From positions 1,302,001 to 1,366,000 of the forward strand of contig NZ_VIGB01000003.1 of NCBI RefSeq assembly GCF_006636205.1: DNA of 64,000 bases. Reading direction: 5' to 3'. Below the pieces are notes generated by a model that saw only the letters and a list, made by a program, of their open reading frames with translations, was not told the origin of the DNA and ran no database searches. Each line of letters opens with the position of its first letter. The stretch's first letter is position 1. A program made the translations under genes and the position numbers. Source of the stretch: Kitasatospora acidiphila (lineage in GTDB: Bacteria; Actinomycetota; Actinomycetes; Streptomycetales; Streptomycetaceae). Below are positions 31,958 through 39,728 of the stretch, in pieces.

Positions 31958-32641
31958 TCAGTGCGCGCAGGCCCAGGGCGCGGCCGCGGTGGCCGTCTCG
32001 GCCTGGGCCCGCAGGGCGCGGACGGCCTCGGCCGGGTCGGCGGCACCGTAGACGGCGGAGCCGGCGACGAAGACGTCGGCTCCGGCCTCGGCGCACTGCT
32101 CGATGGTGCCGGCCGAGACCCCGCCGTCCACCTGGAGCCAGAGGCTGAGGCCGTGCTTGCTGATCAGCTCCCGGGTGCGGCGGATCTTGGGCAGCATGAT
32201 GTCCAGGAAGGCCTGGCCGCCGAAGCCGGGCTCCACGGTCATGATCAGCAGCATGTCGAGCTCGGGGAGCAGGTCCTCGTAGGGCTCGATCGGGGTGGCG
32301 GGCTTGAGCGCCATCGAGGCACGGGCGCCCTTGGCGCGGATCTCGCGCGCCAGGCGGACGGGGGCGGCGGCGGCCTCGACGTGGAAGGTCACCGAGCCGG
32401 CGCCGGCCTCGACGTACTGCGGGGCCCAGCGGTCGGGCTGCTCGATCATCAGGTGGCAGTCCAGCGGGATGTCGGTGGCGCGGGCCAGCGACTCGACCAC
32501 CGGGATGCCCAGGGTGAGGTTGGGGACGAAGTGGTTGTCCATCACATCGACGTGCAGCCAGTCGGCACCCCGGACCGCCTCGGCCTCCTGGGCGAGGCGG
32601 GCGAAGTCCGCGGACAGGATGCTGGGGCTGATCTGGGCCAT
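31958..32641 (-). CDS. rpe: Ribulose-phosphate 3-epimerase
   Basis: A 227-residue TIM-barrel enzyme that interconverts ribulose 5-phosphate and xylulose 5-phosphate in the pentose phosphate pathway. Motifs include [12 protein letters not shown] at the start, [16 protein letters not shown] with metal and catalytic residues, [21 protein letters not shown] and LQVDGGVS. Length and start (ATG 32641) match the family. It begins the conserved chromosomal segment that continues with rsmB and fmt. Confidence 0.97.
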   Translation of the reverse strand: MAQISPSILSADFARLAQEAEAVRGADWLHVDVMDNHFVPNLTLGIPVVESLARATDIPLDCHLMIEQPDRWAPQYVEAGAGSVTFHVEAAAAPVRLAREIRAKGARASMALKPATPIEPYEDLLPELDMLLIMTVEPGFGGQAFLDIMLPKIRRTRELISKHGLSLWLQVDGGVSAGTIEQCAEAGADVFVAGSAVYGAADPAEAVRALRAQAETATAAAPWACAH

Positions 32642-32763
32642 GGCGGTTGAACCTCACGATGTCTGCACGGTGTCGGCGGGATCTCGGCGACTGGGCCCGC
32701 CGGGTCGGCCGGGCCCGGTTCCATCATCTCCCGAACCGGGCCGGCCGCTGCGAACGGGTCCGG

Positions 32764-33567
32764 TCAGGCCGGCTCAGCGGCCCGTTCCAGCACCACAACG
32801 TCATATCGTTCGAGTACTTCTCCATCACCGTCAGCAGGTCCGGCAGCGGGCTCCACCGAGACCGCCGCGTCCAGGCGGGCCAGGCCGGCCGCGAACTCGG
32901 CCTCGCTCAGCACGCCGAACTTGGACTCGGCGCGCAGCGCGTACCGGTCGCGCAGCTCGGCCAGGTTGCGGGCGATCGGCTGGGCGAACGAGAACACCCT
33001 GGTGACCGCGAACCGGCCGCCGCCGGTGAAGTCGGCGAGCAGCTCGGCCTCGGCGGGGAAGCGCCGGGCGTCATGGGCGAGCAGTTCGGGCCAGTAACGG
33101 TAGACCGGGGCGTCGAGGCGTTCGCGCACGGTGGTGCGGATCACCACGCGCCCGCCGGGGCGCAGCACTCGGGCCAGCTCGCGGGCGGCGGCGGGCCGGT
33201 CGGGCAGGTGGTGCACCACGCGGGAGAGCAGCGCCGCGTCGCAGCTGCCGGCGTCCAGCGGCAGGGCGTCGGCGGTGCCGAGCCGGTAGTGGACCCGGGG
33301 GTGGCCGTGGTGCCGGGCGGCCTCGGCGAGCATCGGCTCGCTCGGGTCGACGCCGACGATCTCGGCCTGCGGCACCTGCTCGGCCAGTGCGGCGCAGAAG
33401 ATCCCGGTGCCGGCGCCGACCTCCAGGATGCGGTCTGCATCGCCGAGTTGACTGGCTATCAAGTCGGCCCAGGCGCGCAGCGAGGCGCCCGGCAGGTCGT
33501 TGCCGCGCTCATAGGCGGCGGCGAGTCGCGGGTCGGCATGTGCGATGTCCTTGAAAATCCCCACCAC
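32764..33567 (-). CDS. Class I SAM-dependent methyltransferase
   Basis: About 267 residues, starting at the GTG pair 33567/33564 behind AAGGGA. The SAM-binding motif I is ILEVGAGTGIFC, motif II VGVDPSEPML, and post-motif LARVLRPGGRVVIRTT. This matches the UbiE/Methyltransf_11 group. Substrate is unknown. It is divergent from the SDR gene 65 bases away, and the two may share a regulator, since the gap contains a TACGATACATAC sequence. An open frame further upstream adds residues without a better start. Confidence 0.88.
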   Translation of the reverse strand: MVGIFKDIAHADPRLAAAYERGNDLPGASLRAWADLIASQLGDADRILEVGAGTGIFCAALAEQVPQAEIVGVDPSEPMLAEAARHHGHPRVHYRLGTADALPLDAGSCDAALLSRVVHHLPDRPAAARELARVLRPGGRVVIRTTVRERLDAPVYRYWPELLAHDARRFPAEAELLADFTGGGRFAVTRVFSFAQPIARNLAELRDRYALRAESKFGVLSEAEFAAGLARLDAAVSVEPAAGPADGDGEVLERYDVVVLERAAEPA

Positions 33568-33632
33568 GTCCCTTGGTTGTAGCCTTACGATACATACTGA
33601 CTCGAAACTGTGCGCTTCCAGGAGCTGAAACC

Positions 33633-34484
33633 GTGTCATCCCCCCGCACCATCCTGATCACCGGCGCCACCGACGGACTGGGCCGCGGCCTGGCCCTGCG
33701 CCTGGCCTCGCCGGACACCTTGCTGATCCTGCACGGCCGTTCCGAGCAGCGGGCCGCCGAGGTCGCCCGCCAGGTCCGCGCCAAGGGCGGCGCCGCCGAG
33801 GTCCGGCTGGCCGACCTCGCCGAGCTGCGCCAGGTCGACCGGCTCGCCGACACCGTGCTGCGCGACTTCGACCGGCTGGACGTCCTGGTCAACAACGCCG
33901 GCGCCGGTGGCGGCGCACCCGGCGCCGATCGCCAACTCAGCGCAGACGGCTATGAGTTGCTGTTCGCCGTCAACTACCTGGCGGGCTACCACCTGACCAA
34001 CCGCCTGCTGGAGCGCCTCAAGGCCGCGCCGGCGACGCAGGGCCCCTCGGGCGAAGGCCGGGCGAGGATCGTCAACGTCTCGTCGGCCGGTCAGGCGCCG
34101 ATCGACTTCGCCGACCCGCACCTGACCCGCGACTTCAGTGGCGGCACCGCCTACTGCCGCGCCAAGCTGGCGCAGATCCTCTTCACCTTCGATCTGGCCG
34201 AGCGGCTGGCCGCCGAGGGGTCCGCGGTCAGCGTCAACGCGCTGCACCCGGCCAGCTACATGGCCACCACCATGGTCCGCGAGGCCGGGGTCGAGCCGTG
34301 GAGCACGGTCGACGAGGGGGTGGACGCGACCATGCGCCTGGTGACCGGCGAGGCCGGTGCGGTCGGCGGCCGCTACTTCAACGGCACCCAGCCGACCCGC
34401 GCCCATGCCCAGGCCTACGACCCCGGGGCCCGGCAGCAGTTGCGGGCGCTCTCGGCGGAGTTGATCGCCAAAGCGCTCGCCTGA
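33633..34484 (+). CDS. Short-chain dehydrogenase/reductase
   Basis: A 283-residue Rossmann-fold enzyme with the cofactor motif TGATDGLG, the structural motif VNNAG, the Ser in IVNVSSAG and the catalytic YxxxK in AYCRAK. It would oxidise or reduce a carbonyl or alcohol with NAD(P). The overall layout resembles retinol-dehydrogenase-like SDRs. The GTG 33633 follows CAGGAG. It faces the aldo/keto reductase gene, 86 bases from its end, so the two are convergent. Confidence 0.93.
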   Translation: MSSPRTILITGATDGLGRGLALRLASPDTLLILHGRSEQRAAEVARQVRAKGGAAEVRLADLAELRQVDRLADTVLRDFDRLDVLVNNAGAGGGAPGADRQLSADGYELLFAVNYLAGYHLTNRLLERLKAAPATQGPSGEGRARIVNVSSAGQAPIDFADPHLTRDFSGGTAYCRAKLAQILFTFDLAERLAAEGSAVSVNALHPASYMATTMVREAGVEPWSTVDEGVDATMRLVTGEAGAVGGRYFNGTQPTRAHAQAYDPGARQQLRALSAELIAKALA

Positions 34485-34570
34485 CCTGCTGACCCCCGAA
34501 GCACTCCGCTGACCCGACCCTGGCAACGGCCGGACCCATCCGCACCCCGCGCCCGGCCCCCGCGCCCGGC

Positions 34571-35542
34571 TCACCAAGCGTAGTCCTCCGGCGCCGTCTT
34601 GTGGCCGGGGAAGATCTCGTCCAGCCGGTCCAGGGTCTTCTGGTCCAGCGTCAGATCGAGGGCAGCCAGTGTGCCGTTCAACTGCTCGATGGTGCGCGGG
34701 CCGATGATCGGGGCGGTCACGGCCGGGCGGCTGAGCAGCCAGGCGAGCGCGAGGTCGGCGGGCTGGTGGCCGAGCTCCGCGGCGAGGTCCTCGTACGCCT
34801 GGATCTTGTCGCGGTGCTTCTCCAACTGCTCCACCGCGCGCTCGCCCTGTCGGCGCTTGCCCTGCTGCTCCTTGCCCAGCACTCCGCCGAGCAGCCCGCC
34901 GCCCAGCGGGGACCACGGGATCAGGCCGATGCCGTAGTGCTCGGCGGCCGGCGCCACCTCCAGCTCGACCGCGCGGTTCAGCAGGTTGTAGTGCGACTGC
35001 TCGCTGACCAGGCCGAGGAAGTTCCGGGCCCGCGCGGCCTCCTGGGCGCGGGCGAGATGCCAGCCGGCGAAGTTGCTGGAGCCCACGTAGAGGATCTTGC
35101 CCTGGGCGACCAGGGTCTCCATCGCCTGCCAGATCTCCTCCCACGGAGTCTGACGGTCGACGTGGTGCATCTGGTAGATGTCGATGTAGTCGGTCTGCAG
35201 GCGGCGCAGGCTGGCCTCCACCTCGCGGCGGATGGCCAGTGCGGAGACGCCGCGCTGGTTGGGCCAGTCGCCCGTGGGGCCGTAGAGCTTGGTGGCGAGC
35301 ACGGTCTTCTCGCGCCGGCCGCCGCCCTGGGCGAACCAGCGGCCGATGATCTGCTCGGTGATGCCCTCGCCGCGAACCGCGCCGTAGACGTTGGCGGTGT
35401 CGAAGAAGTTGATGCCCAGCCCATGGGCGGCATCCATGATCTGGTGGGCGTCGGACTCCTCGGTCTGCGGGCCGAAGTTCATGGTGCCCAGGCAGAGCCG
35501 GGAGACGCTGAGGCCGGTGCGGCCGAGGTTGGTGTATTCCAT
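34571..35542 (-). CDS. Aldo/keto reductase
   Basis: A 323-residue TIM-barrel oxidoreductase. The catalytic tetrad is visible as Asp (FFDTANVYG), Tyr in the same segment, Lys (LATKLYG) and His (IYQMHHVD). The NADPH-binding end reads PIIGPRTIEQLNGTLAALD. It belongs to the MocA/YajO-like group that reduces aldehydes or sugars. Substrate is unknown. The ATG 35542 lies next to a three-unit 30-base tandem repeat that separates it from the ABC exporter genes. Confidence 0.95.
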   Translation of the reverse strand: MEYTNLGRTGLSVSRLCLGTMNFGPQTEESDAHQIMDAAHGLGINFFDTANVYGAVRGEGITEQIIGRWFAQGGGRREKTVLATKLYGPTGDWPNQRGVSALAIRREVEASLRRLQTDYIDIYQMHHVDRQTPWEEIWQAMETLVAQGKILYVGSSNFAGWHLARAQEAARARNFLGLVSEQSHYNLLNRAVELEVAPAAEHYGIGLIPWSPLGGGLLGGVLGKEQQGKRRQGERAVEQLEKHRDKIQAYEDLAAELGHQPADLALAWLLSRPAVTAPIIGPRTIEQLNGTLAALDLTLDQKTLDRLDEIFPGHKTAPEDYAW

Positions 35543-35590
35543 GATCCAAGCCTCGGGCGCACCGACCGCTTTGTCCAGGGGACTTGCTCG

Positions 35591-35680
35591 TCATGAACCG
35601 GTCTTTGCCGAACGGGTCCTTCACGGACCGGTCTTTGCCGAACGGGTCCCTCATGGACCGGGGTTTGACGAGCCGGCTCC
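35591..35680. repeat. Three tandem 30-base repeats
   Basis: Units begin at 35591, 35621 and 35651. The first two differ at only a few bases around a shared core ACCGGTCTTTGCCGAACGGG; the third is more diverged. The period is a multiple of three, and the minus strand reads a repeating KDPFGKDR peptide behind an ATG but runs out of frame into the aldo/keto reductase gene. Confidence 0.85.
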
Positions 35681-35697
35681 TGACGTCCTGTCAGTGG

Positions 35698-36489
35698 TCA
35701 GCGGCCGTGCCGGCTGTAAGCCCGGACGGCCAGCGGCGTGCAGACCACAAGGAGCAGCACGGTCCAGCCCAGGCAGGCCACCAGCGGGTGGTGGAGCGGC
35801 CAACCGGTGGCCGCGCCACCGGGATTGCCGAACTGCTCACGGCAGGCGGCGACCAGCGAGCTGACCGGGTTCCACTCGGCGACCACCCGCAGCCAGCCGG
35901 GCATCCCGGCGGTGGGCACGAAGGTGTTGGTCACCATCGCCACCGGAAAGGTGAGGATGGAGAGTTGACCGGCCACCTCCTCCCGGCCGGCCAGCAGGCC
36001 CAGGCAGGTGCCCAACCAGGTCATCACGAAGCGGAAGAGCAGCAGCAGGCCGAACCCGGCCAGCGCGTGGTCGATGCCGCGGTGCGCCCGCCAGCCGGTG
36101 GCCAGGCCGACGGCGGCGAGCAGCGCCATCACCACCACGCTGACCGCGAGGTCGGCGAGCGCGGTGCCGAGCAGCACGCCGCCGCGCGAGACCGGCATCG
36201 AGCGGATCCGGTCGGCCGCGCCCCGGTCCAGGTCGCGCGCGGTGCCGACCATGGTGGGCATCAGGCCGTTGACGGCGGTCATCGCCAGCAGGCCGGGCAT
36301 CAGGAACTCGCGGTAGTTGCCGCCGGGCACGGTCATCGCGCTGCCGAAGACATAGCCGAAGACCACCACCATCACCACCGGCACGGCGAGCGAGGCGACG
36401 ACGAGGCCGGGCGAGTGGCGGTAGTGCAGCAGGACCCGGCGGGCCGAGGTGGCGGCGTCGACGGTGGGGCGCAGGGCGAGGCTGCTCAT
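35698..36489 (-). CDS. ABC-2 type transporter permease
   Basis: A 263-residue membrane protein with about six helices and the ABC-2 signature order: LVVASLAVPVVMVVVFGYVF, a PGLLAMTAVNGLMPTM segment, GVLLGTALADLAVSVVVMAL, then MVTNTFVPTAGMPGWLRVV. This resembles the DrrB-type exporters of drugs or lipids. The ATG shares one base with the stop of the ATPase gene, so the pair is coupled. It pairs with that ATPase to form one exporter, controlled by the divergent TetR gene. Confidence 0.93.
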   Translation of the reverse strand: MSSLALRPTVDAATSARRVLLHYRHSPGLVVASLAVPVVMVVVFGYVFGSAMTVPGGNYREFLMPGLLAMTAVNGLMPTMVGTARDLDRGAADRIRSMPVSRGGVLLGTALADLAVSVVVMALLAAVGLATGWRAHRGIDHALAGFGLLLLFRFVMTWLGTCLGLLAGREEVAGQLSILTFPVAMVTNTFVPTAGMPGWLRVVAEWNPVSSLVAACREQFGNPGGAATGWPLHHPLVACLGWTVLLLVVCTPLAVRAYSRHGR

Positions 36490-37511
36490 CAGGCCGCCAC
36501 CTCCGCCGCCACGTCGTTCTGAGCAGCGCCGTCGGCGGCACCCGCCACCGCACTGTCGGCGCCGGTGAGCGCCAGGAAGACGTCGTCCAGGGTGGGTGTG
36601 CGCAGCGCGACGTCACGGGCCGTGACGCCGGCCGCGTCCAACTCCCGTACCACGGTGGGCAGCGAGACCTCGACGCCGGGGCGGGAGATCACCTCGACCA
36701 GCAGGCGGTGCGGATCGGCGATCGGCTCGCCTTCGGTCAGTGCGGCCAACACCCGCTGGGCATACGGCAGTTCGGCAACGCTGCCGACGGCCACCTCGAC
36801 CCGGGCGCCGATCGACGCCTTGAGTCGCTCTGGTGGTCCGTCGGCGATCGCCCGGCCCTGGCCGATCACCAGCACCTGGTCGGCGAGCCGGTCGGCCTCG
36901 TCCAGGTACTGGGTGGTGAGCAGCACGGTGGTGCCGGTCTCGGTCAACTCCCGTACGGCGTCCCAGATCTCACCGCGACTGCGCGGGTCGAGGCCGGTGG
37001 TGGGCTCGTCCAGGAAGAGTACGGGCGGGCGGGTGACCAGGCAGGCGACCAGGTCCAGGCGGCGGCGCAGGCCACCGGAGTAGCCGCGCACCAACCGGTC
37101 GGCGACGTGGGCGAGGTCGAACCGCTCCAGCAGTTCGGCGCTGCGGCGGCGGGCCTCGCGGGCGCCGAGGTGGTGGAACCGGCCGACCAGGTGCAGGTTG
37201 TCGCGGCCGGTGAGCCCCTCGTCCACGGCGGCGTGCTGGCCGGCCAGGCCGATGCTGCTGCGGACCCGCTCGGCCTGCCGGACCACGTCGTAGCCGGCCA
37301 CGCTGGCGCTTCCTTCGTCCGGAGTAGCGAGGGTGGCGAGGATCCGCACCGCGGTGGTCTTGCCCGCGCCGTTGGGTCCGAGCAGGCCGTAGACGGTGCC
37401 GGCCGGAATGGCGAGGTCCAGGCCGTCCAGCGCGGTGGTGCTGCCGTACCGCTTGACCAGGCCCTGGGCCCGGACCGCGAGGTCGGCGACTGCGGCGGGT
37501 TCGTGGGTCAT
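36489..37511 (-). CDS. ABC transporter ATP-binding protein, DrrA-like
   Basis: A 340-residue ATPase with Walker A LLGPNGAGKTT, signature YSGGLRRRLDL, Walker B VLFLDEPTTGLD and the H-loop region TTQYLDEADRLAD. The C-terminal 80 residues are the DrrA-type extension (DUF4162-like), ending in an Ala-rich tail. It powers the adjacent ABC-2 permease, probably for export of an antibiotic or other amphiphile. It is divergent from a TetR regulator with an operator-like palindrome between them. Confidence 0.95.
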   Translation of the reverse strand: MTHEPAAVADLAVRAQGLVKRYGSTTALDGLDLAIPAGTVYGLLGPNGAGKTTAVRILATLATPDEGSASVAGYDVVRQAERVRSSIGLAGQHAAVDEGLTGRDNLHLVGRFHHLGAREARRRSAELLERFDLAHVADRLVRGYSGGLRRRLDLVACLVTRPPVLFLDEPTTGLDPRSRGEIWDAVRELTETGTTVLLTTQYLDEADRLADQVLVIGQGRAIADGPPERLKASIGARVEVAVGSVAELPYAQRVLAALTEGEPIADPHRLLVEVISRPGVEVSLPTVVRELDAAGVTARDVALRTPTLDDVFLALTGADSAVAGAADGAAQNDVAAEVAA

Positions 37512-37536
37512 GGCTCTGCCCTCTCTCTAAGTACAT

Positions 37537-37576
37537 CGTACGTAGAAGCGCTTGCGCAAGCATCGTACTACGTACG
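37537..37576. promoter_or_regulatory. Nested palindromic operator for the TetR regulator
   Basis: Outer arms CGTACGTAG (37537-37545) and CTACGTACG (37568-37576) enclose an inner perfect palindrome GCTTGCGCAAGC (37550-37561). The site lies in the divergent gap between the exporter ATPase and the TetR gene, where an autoregulatory repressor would bind. Confidence 0.75.
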
Positions 37577-37640
37577 TGGTACGTGGTTAACCCCGCGCAT
37601 GGCGATCGACTTCGTAAGATGGGGCCCGAGGTGATCGTCC

Positions 37641-38396
37641 GTGCCGTCCCGCAAGACCCCCGCCGACTCCGCAGTACCAGCGGACTCGGCCCATCCCACC
37701 CGCTCCGACGCGGGCCCCGAGCTGATCTGGCTGCGCCCCGAGCGGGCCGGACGCGGGCCGCGCCCCGCGCACAGCCGAGCCTCCATCGCGGCGGCGGCGG
37801 TCGCCCTGGCCGACGCCGAGGGGCTGGAGGCGGTGACGATGCGTCGGATCGCTGCTGAACTGGGCGCGGGCACCATGTCGCTCTACAACTACGTGCCCAA
37901 GAAGGAGCAGTTGTTCGACCTGATGCTGGACGCGGTGGTCGCCGAGTACCAGCTACCGGACGCACCGAGCGGCGACTGGCGGGCCGACCTGCGGATGCTG
38001 GCCCACCAGCAGATGGACATTCTGCGCAGGCACGGCTGGGTGACCACCGTCATCCGCCAGCGGCCGTCGATCGGACCGAACAGCCTGCGCGTCACCGAGT
38101 TCTTCCTCGGCGCGGTGGCCGGGTTCGATCTGAGCGGCGGCGCCAAGATGGAGGCGCTGGCCATGCTCAACGGCTCGGTCTGCCAGTTCGCCGACTTCGA
38201 GCGCGCCACCACGGCCGCCGCCACCAGTCCGCAGCGCTGGCAGCTCGAACTGGCCGGCTACCTCGGCCAGGTGGCAGCCGGTGGCGACTACCCCAACCTG
38301 ACGGCCGCACTGGGCTCGGGCGGTCCACCGCCCGACGCCGGCGCCTCGTTCGAGCGCTACCTGGACCGGCTGCTCACCGTGCTGTTCCAGGCCTGA
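37641..38396 (+). CDS. TetR-family transcriptional regulator
   Basis: A 251-residue regulator starting at GTG 37641. After a 45-residue leader, residues 50-100 form the TetR helix-turn-helix (IAAAAVALADAEGLEAVTMR, then RIAAELGAGTMSLYNYVPKK). The C-terminal part (residues 115-245) is the ligand-binding domain of the TetR_C_11-like type. It most likely represses the divergent DrrAB-like exporter through the nested palindrome and is released by the exported compound. A 12-base-pair hairpin follows its stop. Confidence 0.93.
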   Translation: MPSRKTPADSAVPADSAHPTRSDAGPELIWLRPERAGRGPRPAHSRASIAAAAVALADAEGLEAVTMRRIAAELGAGTMSLYNYVPKKEQLFDLMLDAVVAEYQLPDAPSGDWRADLRMLAHQQMDILRRHGWVTTVIRQRPSIGPNSLRVTEFFLGAVAGFDLSGGAKMEALAMLNGSVCQFADFERATTAAATSPQRWQLELAGYLGQVAAGGDYPNLTAALGSGGPPPDAGASFERYLDRLLTVLFQA

Positions 38397-38408
38397 CCGT
38401 CATGGGCA

Positions 38409-38443
38409 CGCGCCTGCCGCGCGGCTGTCGTGCGGCAGGCGCG
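38409..38443 (+). terminator. Terminator hairpin after the TetR gene
   Basis: CGCGCCTGCCGC (38409-38420) pairs perfectly with GCGGCAGGCGCG (38432-38443) across an 11-base loop, 12 bases after the TetR stop. Confidence 0.75.
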
Positions 38444-38523
38444 CGCAACTGCCGGGCGACTGTTAGGCGCGCAACACCGCGAACGCTGGACCGCGCGCCC
38501 GCCCCTCCCCTAGCGTCGTGATC

Positions 38524-38910
38524 ATGACTGAGCGACGCGCCATTCTCAGCGGTTCCACCTTCGAGGAGCAGATCGGCTACGCCCGCGCCGTGGTGGACGG
38601 CGACTGGGTGCACGTCTCCGGCACCACCGGGTTCGACTACGCCACCATGACCATCTCCCCCGACGTCACCGAGCAGGCGGAGCAGTGCCTGCGCAACATC
38701 GGCGCGGCCCTGACCGAGGCCGGCTGCGACTTCCGCGATGTGGTCCGGGTCCGCTACCTGCTGCCCGAGCGAGCCGACTTCGAGCCCTGCTGGCCGGCGC
38801 TGCGCGAGGCCTTCGGCGAGGTGAAGCCGGCCGCCACCATGATGGTCTGCGGGCTGGCCGACCCCCGGATGAAGATCGAGATCGAGGTCTACGCCCGCCG
38901 CCGCGGCTGA
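38524..38910 (+). CDS. RidA family protein
   Basis: A 128-residue protein of the RidA/YjgF family, which deaminates reactive enamine/imine intermediates or has related roles. Visible features are the N-terminal IGYARAVVDGDWVHVSGTTG, then AEQCLRNIGAALTEAGCDF and VVRVRYLLPERADF, and the C-terminal EIEVYARRR. RidA enzymes carry a catalytic Arg in an (I/V)-R-(I/V)-E-x-E-type end; here the sequence is MKIEIEVYA, where Lys stands in the Arg position, which suggests a different or weaker activity. GTG 38518 two codons upstream is also possible. Confidence 0.9.
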   Translation: MTERRAILSGSTFEEQIGYARAVVDGDWVHVSGTTGFDYATMTISPDVTEQAEQCLRNIGAALTEAGCDFRDVVRVRYLLPERADFEPCWPALREAFGEVKPAATMMVCGLADPRMKIEIEVYARRRG

Positions 38911-38917
38911 TCCACGG

Positions 38918-39682
38918 TCAGGAGCGGTGATCGGCCACGACCTGGCCGATCCCGCACCGCATCACCCGCCGCGTCTCGGTCGCCCGCCGCGACTGCCAGC
39001 GCCACCCGGTCGCCACCGGCTGCCCGTGCCGGCGTCGGCGCACATCCGCCAGCAGCTCCGCCGAGACGCCGAACTCCGGCAGTACATCGAGTGCCTGACT
39101 CTTCGTCAGCAGCCTGCCGTCCCGCAGGGTGACGCTCGCCCGGGCCAGCGTGGTGAGCCCGACGTCCACCCAGTCGTCACGCCGCCAGCGGAGCCAGTGC
39201 GCCGTGGCGGGGAGCCAGAACTCCGTGAGGTCGGCCCGGATGAACCGGTGCAGCTCCGCCTCCCCCACCGGGGGCAGCAACTCCCCCGGCACCGGGCCGA
39301 GGTAGCAGCGGCCGCCGAGCTCCAGCTCCCGCCGGGTCACGACGGTCACCGGCCGCTCCAACAACTCCCGGTGCGCCCAGGTGAGATGCTTCAGCGCCGG
39401 GTCGGCCAGCCGGTCCGGCAGCAGGTAGGAGCAGTGCAGCTTCTCGGCCAGCGGCGACTCCCGCTCCAACTGCCGGTGCAGCTCGACCAGTCGGGCCCGC
39501 CCGGCGGCATCCGGCGCCCGCTCCAGCACCGCGAGCAGGTCCAGGTCGCTGCGCCCGGGCTGGTAGTCGCCGAGCGCCAGCGACCCGTGCGCCCACAGCG
39601 CCGTCAACGGCAGCGCCGCGCCCAGCAGTTCGGCGAACCGCTGGACCAGCCGCTCGGTCGCGGCATCCGATCGATTGTCCAC
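38918..39682 (-). CDS. Nucleotidyltransferase-fold protein, aminoglycoside adenylyltransferase-like
   Basis: A 254-residue protein from the GTG 39682 behind GGGAGGGGG. The pol-beta nucleotidyltransferase motif is WAHGSLALGDYQPGRSDLDL, giving GS-x(9)-D-x-D, the metal-binding pair. The C-terminal domain (HLTWAHRELLERPVTVVTRR; WLPATAHWLRWRRDDWVDV) resembles the DUF4111 part of aminoglycoside adenylyltransferases such as AadA. It could modify an aminoglycoside or another small molecule; this remains an inference from fold. It ends 8 bases from the RidA gene, facing it. Confidence 0.87.
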   Translation of the reverse strand: MDNRSDAATERLVQRFAELLGAALPLTALWAHGSLALGDYQPGRSDLDLLAVLERAPDAAGRARLVELHRQLERESPLAEKLHCSYLLPDRLADPALKHLTWAHRELLERPVTVVTRRELELGGRCYLGPVPGELLPPVGEAELHRFIRADLTEFWLPATAHWLRWRRDDWVDVGLTTLARASVTLRDGRLLTKSQALDVLPEFGVSAELLADVRRRRHGQPVATGWRWQSRRATETRRVMRCGIGQVVADHRS

Positions 39683-39728
39683 GAAAGCACCCCCTCCCGG
39701 CCACCCTACGGGAGGGGATGAGCCTTCG

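Noticed and set aside
33636..35654. 672-residue leftward frame spanning the SDR and aldo/keto reductase genes
   Set aside because: It covers two well-supported enzymes in wrong frames. Only its start, with the KDPFGKDR repeat, drew attention.
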